A DNA stretch of 64,000 bases from Rusavskia elegans (lineage: Eukaryota; Ascomycota; Lecanoromycetes; Teloschistales; Teloschistaceae), in the NCBI GenBank assembly GCA_011316305.1, contig SAUG01000030.1, positions 62,001-126,000 of the forward strand, written 5' to 3'. The notes under the pieces are model-generated. The model saw nothing but the letters and a program-made list of their open reading frames with translations, searched no databases and had not been told where the DNA came from. Shown piece after piece: positions 35,201-43,843 of this stretch. Position 1 is the stretch's first letter; each line of letters starts with the position of its first letter. Position numbers and translations under genes: made by a program.

Positions 35201-35263
35201 GAAGATGTAGGCTGACTCGAGGACAGGAACACGGAGGCACATCCCTTCAAAAGACCCAAGTAA
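32246..35263 (+). CDS. GH47 alpha-1,2-mannosidase, type II membrane protein
   Basis: Exons 32246-33351, 33402-35168 and 35227-35263 give 969 aa. A short basic N terminus and one membrane segment (FLVLAVFAVVALYHF) predict a type II protein of the ER or Golgi, followed by an acidic/Ser-rich stem to about residue 220. GH47 blocks follow: FCGWAATLVDSLDSLWMLG, LPLFEVTIRYLGGLVAAYDL, EIGSLSMEF, HLGCFAGGMFAVG and SVFIMYRVTGDDYWR. Two large Ser/Glu-rich inserts interrupt the domain. The last exon, only 37 nt, encodes NTEAHPFKRPK; its Thr is the family's Ca2+ ligand. Without that splice the frame reads on to 35328 and loses the motif. Class I mannosidases trim Man residues of N-glycans; the size and inserts suggest a relative of Mnl-type/EDEM-like fungal members, not the compact Mns1. 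Substrate uncertain. Confidence 0.85.
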
Positions 35264-35673
35264 AAGTCGAGGACTGTCCTGACTGTGACATATCATTGTC
35301 CTCGCTGTACATAGCCGGCTGTGTATAGAGGGCAGGTTCTGGGATCGGAGTTGTACCACGATTCCGCGGCGTAACGTTAATATGTAGCATACCTCTTAAG
35401 TATTCTATAGCTCTGAAGTGTCATCATCGATGCCCGTATACGTCAATGACCCAGGCGTTGAACGTGACAAAGCGTGACTCGTATAAAGTAGTGGGTAGAC
35501 GCCCTATGGATACTTGATATCAATAATAATATTGAATCATAACTTATACTCGGCACCACTCTCCCATATCGCCCTCAACTTATCTTTAACCGCACCATTA
35601 CCACGACCCTAAGAACCCAGCCTGCGAGTCTACTCCCACCATGCGCACCCGCAGAAAATGCTGACAGTGAGCG
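35264..35673. other. Intergenic, mannosidase 3' end and LDB17 promoter
   Basis: A 410-bp gap between tandem plus-strand genes, AT-richer around 35510-35550. No gene is supported. Confidence 0.4.
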
Positions 35674-37460
35674 ATGGAATTTGAAGTATCCTATCAGTTG
35701 GACGACGAGCAGCAGTTTTGGGATGGTGTGTAAGCCAACGCCTCCAGCTACTTCGACCTTCTGTATGTTGAACGCCCTATGCAGAACTTGACGACATCGT
35801 CGCGGCTCGGTGCCAGTCTCACGGCCTCATAGACGACGCATTGCGGTCATACTTCGCTTTCGTTTCCAATTACAAGGGTCTGTCTGGGCATCCTCCACGA
35901 GTCGTAGCCAAAACACTTACTCATGCTTCGAATTCTATCACAGGGGATTACTTACACACCGAATATGACATCGCCCGCTGTTCCCTGAAGCTCCTCGACT
36001 CGGCCCTGTTCTCGGCACACAAAGAATATGTCCGCAGGCAGATCATCTACAGTCTTCTGGAGGTGAGCAAGAGCTGAACCATCCTGATGACACCGACTGA
36101 TGGTACATGTCCAGGAAGACTCGCCCGATACCCTTCATCTCATCGTCGCGCTGCTTCTCTTTGACGGCCGCGACAATGAAATCACTTTTGAGATGATGAA
36201 CGAAGAGGGCGTCTTCCTGAGACTCGTCGAAATGATCTACGAGAGGAAGGATGACGATGCCGGGCTGCACAGGATGCTGCTGGAACTGCTTTACGAGATG
36301 TCACGCATTCAACGACTGAGACTACAAGATTTGAGTGGGTACTTGCGATGCTTTTTCTGTAGAACCGGTCTAATCCGCAGCCTCGAACAGTCCTAATCGA
36401 GGACGACTTCATCCAGTACCTTTTCCAGGTCATTGAAGGGCTGTCCGACGACGTCAATGATCCCTATCACTACCCGATTATCCGTGTCCTAGTTAGCGTC
36501 TCTGGTGTGGAATTTATTGTGTCTTCTGACGACCTTCATAGCTTATCCTCAATGAGCAATACATGGTCTCGGCCCATGATCCTGGACCCGATCAAGCCCC
36601 AACAACAAAGGTCACCAACAAAGTCATCAAAGTCCTGTCCGCTCGCGGAACCGCCTTCAAGACCTTCGGCGAAAACATTATACTTCTTCTGAACCGAGAA
36701 AGTAGGTCCCTTGTTCCTTTCACGCTTGCCATACTCAACTTACAATCGCCTCCTCCCCACAGGCGAAACATCCCTCCAACTGCTGATTCTGAAATTGCTC
36801 TATCTCCTTTTCACCACTCCATCAACATACGAATACTTCTACACCAACGACCTGCACGTCCTCGTGGACGTCATGATCCGCAATCTTCTCGATCTCCCCT
36901 TATCCGCCGGCCCACTCCGCCATACCTACCTCCGGGTTCTCTACCCTTTACTCGCACACACACAGCTCAAACACCCACCCCACTACAAGAAAGACGAGCT
37001 CCTCCGACTTTTGACAATGATGACAGCTTCAGGTGGACTGATGGAGCATCATTTCGGCGCTGTGGACGAAACCACGAAAAGATTGGTGGGACGGTGCGTC
37101 TGCGTGCCGTGGCTGAAAGATGACGACCGCCTGGAGCCAGGAGAAGAAGAAGAAGAAGAAGAAGAAGAAGAAGAAGGAAGGGGGCCTAAAGTAGCGACAC
37201 GAAAACTTCTGGATGTAGAGATACCCGGTGGGATGGCCAGCAGCTTGAGCGTGGTGGAAGTGACGACGCAGAAGGAACGGCCAGGCGTACTTACAGGTAG
37301 TCGGGCAAGGGAAGAAGATCAAAGCAAACAGGATGGATTGCAGGAAACGAGGCCGCAAAGGAGTGATGATGATGATGGCATGCCCGGAGAGCGCCTTAAG
37401 GCAGGTGGAACAACCATCCTTCAGGAGACGAGCCCTTTTGAAGTCGAAGGTGAAGCTTGA
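35674..37460 (+). CDS. LDB17: Ldb17/Dip1 (SPIN90-like), Arp2/3 regulator
   Basis: Six exons: 35674-35725, 35785-36062, 36115-36334, 36391-36491, 36542-36701 and 36763-37460, giving 502 aa. The helical DUF2013 (Ldb17) domain fills the first 400 residues: [17 protein letters not shown] start, [56 protein letters not shown] and [20 protein letters not shown]. The C terminus is low-complexity with a run of Glu encoded by GAA repeats. Members such as S. pombe Dip1 activate Arp2/3 to form seed actin filaments at endocytic sites; S. cerevisiae Ldb17 acts in endocytosis. The third intron uses the acceptor at 36390, giving [14 protein letters not shown]; nearer acceptors break the frame. Confidence 0.87.
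37141..37176 (+). repeat. GAA trinucleotide run in LDB17
   Basis: About 11 consecutive GAA/AGA units encode a poly-Glu tract near the C terminus of Ldb17. Such runs vary in length between strains. Confidence 0.8.
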
Positions 37461-37589
37461 ATGGGTGTTTATTGGCTGGTTTTGGGGTCCGGTACGTAAA
37501 TAAACCCAACGGGACAGCAATTGGTTACTGGGGAATTTGGTTTCGCCAGGAGAAACTATCGGTCCAGTGCCATTCCATCCCCAATCTTA

Positions 37590-37657
37590 CAGTCGTATTC
37601 AAAACCCTGAAGTTCCAGGAGGGGTCGGGCTGGGCAATACACATCAAATTCTACTAC
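37590..37657 (+). repeat. Left terminal inverted repeat of the MITE
   Basis: 68 bp, GC-richer than the element core, complementary to 38033-38100 apart from two positions. Confidence 0.87.
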
Positions 37658-38032
37658 GAACAAGAACATTATAGGCTTATATTATAACTAATAATCGACT
37701 TATAAATTAGATAAAGGGTATAAATTAAAGGTACTCGTCTATATTAAAATTCTGTCTATTTAGATTTTCTTAATATAACCGCTAGACTTTTTTTATAAAA
37801 AACCTATAGGGTATTCGAAGCTCTTCTATTTATAGTCGTTTTTAGGGGTTTTCTAACGGGGTATACTATAATATAAAACTATAAAAAAAATATCTACTTT
37901 CTATAATTATATTCGAAGTATTCTATTTAAACTTTTATTTATTATATCCTTTAATCTATCTTTTTAGCTCTTTAAAACAGCTTTTTTAAAATCTTTAAAA
38001 TATATAATTTACTTAGTTTAAAATTCCTGGTT

Positions 38033-38100
38033 GTAGTAGAATTTGATATGTATTGCCCAGCCCGACCCCTCCTGTAACTTCAGGGTTTTGAATACGACTG
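38033..38100 (-). repeat. Right terminal inverted repeat of the MITE
   Basis: 68 bp; its reverse complement matches 37590-37657 except for A in place of C in the GTT(C/A)CAGG context and T in place of C in the ATACA(C/T)ATC context. Confidence 0.87.
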
Positions 38101-39071
38101 TATATCATTGATCTGCCCCAGAGCTAACAATCCCCTTACAACCACTGGCATCCGATCCAGGGGCTAATCGATTCCAACCCTTGTTAATCTAATTGTACTT
38201 CTGCCTTGATTCTAGACTCTGATTGTACTTCTACTGTTAGTTTAGGAAAACTCTACACGATATCCCACCGACGTGTGTAAAAAAATCTCATCTTGTATAT
38301 CCATAGAAATGAGTTGTTCCATCTATGTAGTTCAATTTCTTCTCGTTACCTCGGCATATCGTCTAGCCAAATAGCCCAACAGCCTGGCGGATGGATATAG
38401 GTGGGTGCGGCGTCATCTTATATCATCACGATGATGGCGCTCTTCGGTTGAGGCTGGTGAAGATGGGATGGGAGCTTGAATCTGGTGGTGATGTTGGTGG
38501 AAGGAAGGTGCCCTATATCAGTCGTGAGATGATCATGGCTTAATGGGGATGTTCTGCAATCAAAGGAGACCTGGTATGGTGAACCGTCTCAAACTTGGCA
38601 TGATTTACCAGAGAACGTGCTGGGCACACAACCGTACCGAATCTTTTCCTAGATAACGGTCATCGGTTTGACTCACATGACGAGCACGAAACCATTCAAC
38701 GACCTGCATAAGTTCATCTCTTGGAAGGTTGTTTCGATTGCTTGAATGTAGAGAAAGGAGCCGCTGTTCACCAGCTGCTTTTCCGCAGATCTGCTATGTA
38801 CGAAGAGGCAAGTCCATCATCCGCTCAACTCCAGTCATTGCCTGCAACGCCACGCATGATTGTCCAGCGGCCTGAACAGGGTCTTGTCGTATGCTCATAA
38901 TCAAATCCACACGAATAGGAAAAGCAAAAAAAGGGTGCCTTGAAGAATAGAAGTACGAGGGCGGATCCAATGCCCATTTCCCGCGCTAGTTATGTTGCCC
39001 ACGTCTATTGTAGACTCTGCTTAGCATGTACAGATTTTCAGGGGTTACTGCAGTCCGTTTGCCATCCTTGA

Positions 39072-40397
39072 TCAAGCACTCGGTGCATTGCCCATAATGC
39101 CCCAGTACTGCTCTGCATTGAACGTACCCTGCCCGTTCTTTTTCCACATGTCATTGTATGCCGAATAAAAGATGACGTTGTTCGAAAATGCGCCTTGAAT
39201 CGACTTCATCGCAGCTTGATGGTTTTCTTGGGACGGAACCGCGACACCGTTGGTGTCACCTCGAGTTGGCCAGCCGGTCTCTGTAACCACGACGGTCTTG
39301 CCTGTGGCTTTGCCGATCTTGTCAACCCAGCCTTTGATAAACTCTCCCGACTTCTCAGCAGGCGTCTTTCCGTCAAAGAAGGCGTGGCAGTTGATGGCGC
39401 AGAAGTCGGATGCCTTACAGATCTCCGGATGGTTCGTCATGGCCACCATTGTGTCGACCGTGACGATAGGGCCATTGTAGCCGTGACCCTTGAGGGCGCC
39501 GCGGGCCTGACCAATGGCGCCAATGACGGTTCCCGGATCAGTACCTTTATTGACCATCTCATTGCCTACACTCACGGCATTCACCCTGCTCCAGTCGCCT
39601 TTGACTGCATTGGAGATGGTTTCGGCCTCTTTCTGTACCTGGGCGATATCAAAGATGCCGAGGAAGAATTTCACATTGCTTCCCTTGGTAGCAGCCAGGG
39701 CGTTGGAAACTTGGTCGCAATCGGTACCATACAAACGAACGACATCATAGCCACTAATCTTGGTGAAATCAGTCGCTACCTGCTGTGTCGATTTGCAAGT
39801 ATTGTCAGCATTGTATGGTGTATAGGAAACGCCGGACTTGAAGCCGGGCCCGCTCGAGACTGGCCCTCCAGTACTTGGCTTATCTGGACTAGGTGCGGGT
39901 GCAGGCGCGGGTTGCGGTTGAGGTTGAGGTTGCGGTTGAGGTTGAGGTTGCGGTTGAGGTTGAGGTTGAGGTTGAGGTTGAGGTTGAGGTTGAGGTTGAG
40001 GTTGAGGTTGAGGTTGAGGTTGAGGTTGAGGTTGAGGTTGCGGTTGAGGTTGAGGTTGCGGTTGCGGTTGAGGTAGCGGATTCGGAGCAGGAGACGGTGA
40101 AGGCGGTGGAGCCGGGGGCGAGGTAGGAGGGGGCTGGTTGCGATGGACTGTTGTGGTCGATACAGGTTTCCCCTGGCTATCAACGTAAACGATGACGTCT
40201 TCGGCGTTGACGGTCACATAGTCGATTTGAGTGTGGACTTTGACCGGACCATGCCTCTTGAGGTGGTCATGACGGGGACCTGCATGTTTGGTCAACTTCT
40301 TGCGTGGGGTTCGAGTAAGGGTAGACATACGGTGCGGCTGTGGAGCAGCCAGGTGCAGCAAAGCCAAAGAGATGGCAGAGAAAAGGAGAGACTTCAT
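39072..40397 (-). CDS. GH17 cell-wall glucanase/transglycosylase (Scw-like)
   Basis: An intronless 441-aa secreted protein. Signal peptide MKSLLFSAISLALLHLAAPQ, a dibasic KR site (DHLKRH) of the type cut by Kex2 in fungal wall proteins, then a Pro/Ser linker and a pure Pro-Gln repeat at about residues 109-163. The GH17 catalytic domain begins at GVSYTPYNADNTC; the acid/base Glu is in SVGNEM (about 279) and the nucleophile in VTETGWP (about 371). The C-terminal WKKNGQGTFNAEQYWGIM is typical of Scw4/Scw10/EglC-type members, which cleave or transfer beta-1,3-glucan at the wall. There is no clear GPI signal. It lies near LCB1, FKS1 and a GH72 gene. Confidence 0.9.
   Translation of the reverse strand: MKSLLFSAISLALLHLAAPQPHRMSTLTRTPRKKLTKHAGPRHDHLKRHGPVKVHTQIDYVTVNAEDVIVYVDSQGKPVSTTTVHRNQPPPTSPPAPPPSPSPAPNPLPQPQPQPQPQPQPQPQPQPQPQPQPQPQPQPQPQPQPQPQPQPQPQPQPQPQPQPAPAPAPSPDKPSTGGPVSSGPGFKSGVSYTPYNADNTCKSTQQVATDFTKISGYDVVRLYGTDCDQVSNALAATKGSNVKFFLGIFDIAQVQKEAETISNAVKGDWSRVNAVSVGNEMVNKGTDPGTVIGAIGQARGALKGHGYNGPIVTVDTMVAMTNHPEICKASDFCAINCHAFFDGKTPAEKSGEFIKGWVDKIGKATGKTVVVTETGWPTRGDTNGVAVPSQENHQAAMKSIQGAFSNNVIFYSAYNDMWKKNGQGTFNAEQYWGIMGNAPSA
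39910..40073 (-). repeat. Hexamer minisatellite encoding Pro-Gln repeat
   Basis: About 27 tandem copies of GGTTGA or GGTTGC on the plus strand, each read on the minus strand as one Pro-Gln dipeptide. GGTTGC variants cluster at both ends and the middle is a homogeneous GGTTGA run. All six frames stay open through the array. Confidence 0.92.
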
Positions 40398-41583
40398 CTT
40401 GTACTTCGGCCGGCGGTAACAAGACTTGTAAATGGCGTAGGGTTCGGGATAGTGGGTGGTCTCAAGAAAGAATGTCTATCAAACCGGCCGGCGGGATCAG
40501 CAGCGGAATTGCAAGCAGAAGAGTATGGAGAAGAATGATGAGTGAATACGACAGTTTCCACGTACCTTGGAGATGCACAATAACAAAAGCTTGATCAACA
40601 AAGCATGCGGAAATGAGGGTGAGTGGAGTCTTTGTCCGGAGCAAAGTGGCAGGTTAGATCATGGGCCTAGATGGCGTCAAGGAGAGAAAGGTGGAAGTCG
40701 GGATTTTGAAGCTTGAGAAGGATGGACAGAGAAGGTTGAGGTAAGGAATGTGAGGAGCGTCACGCAGTAACGCAAGCCAAATCCAAAAGCCGCGTTTGGA
40801 CACGCACGAGAATTCACTCGACAGAAATGTATGCGTGTGTGGACAAGAAGAGCGGGATGAAGGAGAGATCACGGCCGAGTGAAGTGCTTTAGATAGGTAA
40901 GCAAGTACATGGCGGTGGTGGAAGGAACGAATGAGGACGCGGGCTTCTTGCCTGCTTGCCGCGATGCGCATGTCAACACGAGTGGTCGAGACATCGACAT
41001 GATGCATTCTTTATTTAGATTACACTAAGGTACCGAGTACCGATTCTACCTACATGCCACTTGGGTACTCATACGTGGGAGTGACAGCAAAGCATGCGTT
41101 GTCGACTGATAGGTCTCGGTCGGGTCTCGGTGGGGTGTCAGGATTGAGCAGAGGGAGGACATCAGCCGTTTCATGTGTCATCAGGTGGGCCTTTTGTCGC
41201 ATTGAGAGGAGACGTCGTCGCGGAAAAGAAAAAGGAGAAAGGCGAAAGGAGAAAGGAGAAAAGGAGAAACAAGGGGTCGGCACGAGGCGCTTATTTACTT
41301 GAAAGGTCCCACCACTGGCACTAGTGTACAACAATCGCTACCGTACGGACACTAGTACTCGACTCGGCAGGAACCCGCTTTTGAATTCACTACGGAGTAC
41401 CTTACTACTGATGCCTCATCCTGTGCGCTTCCTTGACGCACATCGACAATAATCATGTAATGTACCGTGAGAAGGTGCAGCTTGAATCCTGACTGCGTAC
41501 GAGTTGTTCGAGGAAAGCATAGATATTAAACGAGTCGATTAGGTATGGTAAGTACGGTCTATGTACCAAAAGGCATGTCACTA
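40398..41583. other. Intergenic, GH17 promoter and LCB1 3' end
   Basis: 1.19 kb between two minus-strand genes. It must carry the GH17-gene promoter. Short purine-rich runs occur at 41200-41280 and one TACGGAGTAC motif at 41391-41400. No gene is supported. Confidence 0.45.
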
Positions 41584-43333
41584 TCATCGTTTCGCTTTCA
41601 TGACCTTGGTGATTGCATGCCGAATCACCGTCCCCGTCCTCTCAACCTCCTTCCGCGTGAGTCCGAGAGTGAGGCAGACCTTCAGCCCCGGTTGGAGCTC
41701 CCATCCAACTTCCTTCGCCGTCACGTGCATCCCCCGAGGCATGCTCTTCAATCGAGTCATCATCACCCCGTTGCCCAATGCCTGCCATGCCCAAGTTAGC
41801 CCAACCACTGCAAGGTACACTAAAGTCCACTTACCTCGTCCACCATTTCTTGGAGTAGCTGCTCTTGATCCGAGATGCTCAGCTTTCTGCTGGCCACCAC
41901 CTCCGCCTTGAGCACGAGGATCATGATCGGGTTCTCCGTCGCACTCGTGCAGTGCACCCACTCGCTTCGCGGATCCAGCTGAGCCCACATCGTCTTGATG
42001 TTCTCGCGCACCAGAGTCAGCATCTCGCCGTTCGTCTCCAGCATCGCCAGCACTTCGCTGGCCGTCGTCGCCAGCATCGCAGGCAGAGCGGCCGAGAAGG
42101 TGTACGCCGATGCTGACAGCCGTTGATGCTCCACGATCTCGCTCGAGCCCGCGCAGAACCCGCCCCCAGCGCACAGCGGGCCCGCCAGCGATCCCACCAG
42201 CATGTCGACCTCCTTGACGCTGACCCCTTGATACTCCGTCACCCCCGCCCCCGTCCGTCCGAGCACCCCAAACGACCATGTCTCGTCCAGGATCAAGCGG
42301 AATTTGTACCGGTGTCGAAGTTCAACCTGTCCCACATTAGTAGTAGGCATCTGCCGTGTTATGCCCATCTCTCGTGACCTACCACTTTGACCAGGTCCAC
42401 CATGTCACCGACGTTCTCGAACAGGCCCTCCGTGATGATAAACCTGCGGGTCAATGGCTTCTTGGCCTGCTCCTTGACCACGCTCGCCAGCACGTTCTGT
42501 AGATCCACCATGTCATTGTGTTCGTACCACCGGATGGAGCTGCGTGAGATTTGCATGCCCTTCCGGATCGCGAAATTGACGGCTTTGTCAGCCACGATGA
42601 TGTCACCTCTCTTCGAGAAGGCCGGAATGACGCTCGAGATGGTGGAGAAGGCCTGAGCGTAGACGATGCATGCCGTGGTCCCTAAATGCGCCGAGATGTC
42701 CGCTTCCGTCTTCTGGTGCACATCCTGCGTGCCGTAGAAGCCAGGAGGACCGCACGGTCCAACACCGTACGTCCGCAACGTCTGTATGGCCTTCTCTTTC
42801 AGAGTCTCATTCCCGGCCAAGTTGTAGAAGTTGTAGGACGCGACATTGGTGACAACCCGGCCATTCGCGAGCTTCGACTTGGGACCAGTCGGCCTAGGAA
42901 TGCGTCAAAAACGACAGCACATGGCTTGAACCGTTGCATCAAGACGCTCACCCGACAATGACTGGCCGTTTCTCATTCTCGGCTTCCTCAAACACGGTCT
43001 GGGGCGCAACGAGCGGTTCGGGGACCCATTCATCGACCAACTCGTCGATCTCCTATACGCCATGAATACGACAAGTCACCCCCACGAGGAAGCCTGACCA
43101 ACCTCGTCGGTCAGCTTGACATAGCTCTTCTTCGATGTCGAATATTTCGGGGCGAGGAGGTATCTGACGGCGAAGAGGAACAGGAAGAGCTCGACGGCCG
43201 ACCGCACCGGATCGTTCTGGTAACTCGATTTGACGTATCGGAGGAATATGGCTGATCCGGGTACCTTCTGGAACTGCACCGAGACATCGTTTAGCAGATC
43301 GATGAGCCAACCGTGCGCGTCTTGCAGATCCAT
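41584..43333 (-). CDS. LCB1: Serine palmitoyltransferase subunit 1
   Basis: Exons 43333-43103, 43052-42952, 42893-42383, 42326-41835 and 41781-41584 give 510 aa; every phase agrees. The N terminus carries a hydrophobic membrane segment (ELFLFLFAVRYLLAP). The alpha-oxoamine synthase fold follows: TNVASYNFYNLAGN, TYGVGPCGPPGFYGTQDVH, ITEGLFENVGDMVDL, LILDETWSFGVLGRTG. In the place where catalytic family members have the PLP-binding Lys, the sequence reads GSLAGPLCAGGGFCAGS, so this is the non-PLP Lcb1 subunit rather than Lcb2 or 5-aminolevulinate synthase. Lcb1-Lcb2 in the ER condenses serine with palmitoyl-CoA, the first step of sphingolipid synthesis. FKS1 lies just downstream on the same strand order (its 3' end 511 bp from this start). 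Confidence 0.93.
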
Positions 43334-43843
43334 CAGAAGCTGATTGACGGATACGTGGGTGGAACTCGAATCGTAAGAACAGACATGGGCGGGTCCTTCG
43401 TTCGCTTGCTTGTTCTATATCGTTGTTGCAATGGGCCGCCGCTGGTTTGAAAAAATCCGTGAAAGGCTAATTATCTAAGATGGCAACGCTCTCATCTTCA
43501 ATGCATCCAATTCCACTATGCCGAATTAGGACTCGTACCAGCTCTAGATAGAGAGGGAATGTGAGTTATTTCCGAGCCTCATTATACGATTTTGGTCCTT
43601 TTCCACGGTCTCTAGGACCTGATGCTAAGCTATTGCTGTAGGAAAATACATGATTGTGCCACCGAACCAAAACGAACGAGCGAAGACGGCTTCTATCCCA
43701 TGCGCCTCGTTCCCTTGCTGGGTAAAATGAGGATACGTGTGCTCCATATGCAATTCATTGAGGTCCCAGCCACATATTCGGGCTCGGCCGACCCGATTCA
43801 GTGTATTTGTACAGTGCAAGTCCATCCCGGTCTTCTCGATCCT
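43334..43843. other. Intergenic, FKS1 3' end and LCB1 promoter
   Basis: A 510-bp gap between tandem minus-strand genes. No supported gene; it must contain the LCB1 promoter. Confidence 0.4.

Larger units (their letters stand above)
37590..38100. mobile_element. MITE, Tc1/mariner type, non-autonomous, 511 bp
   Basis: The two ends are 68-bp inverted repeats (37590-37657 and 38033-38100) starting CAGTCGTATTCAAAACCCTG, with only two mismatches by eye. A TA dinucleotide flanks each end (37588-37589 and 38101-38102), the target duplication made by Tc1/mariner/pogo transposases. The 375-bp interior is extremely AT-rich and encodes no protein, so the element would depend on a transposase elsewhere. 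The repeats can pair into a long hairpin. It sits in the gap between two convergent genes, where insertion costs little. Confidence 0.85.
37461..39071. other. Convergent intergenic with a MITE, otherwise empty
   Basis: 1.6 kb between the LDB17 and GH17 3' ends. The 37590-38100 part is a miniature transposable element (see separate entry). The remaining 38103-39071 shows no supported ORF, RNA gene or repeat. Confidence 0.5.

Noticed and set aside
35169..35328. Read-through end of the GH47 open frame
   Set aside because: The spliced form restores NTEAHP, a hallmark of the family; the read-through sequence matches nothing.
37658..38032. AT-rich block as a replication origin or centromere piece
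   Set aside because: It is bounded exactly by inverted repeats with TA flanks, so a transposable element explains it better.
39195..40076. 293-codon plus-strand ORF opposite the GH17 gene
   Set aside because: It is the antisense shadow of a real gene, kept open by the stop-free hexamer repeat (Leu-Arg repeat in translation).
41584..42279. 231-codon minus-strand ORF overlapping LCB1
   Set aside because: Wrong frame; the LCB1 exons in this interval carry conserved residues and matching splice phases.
41584..43333. 5-aminolevulinate synthase (same fold) as identity for the LCB1 gene
   Set aside because: The PLP-binding Lys is absent and the GGGFCAGS block and N-terminal membrane helix are those of Lcb1.
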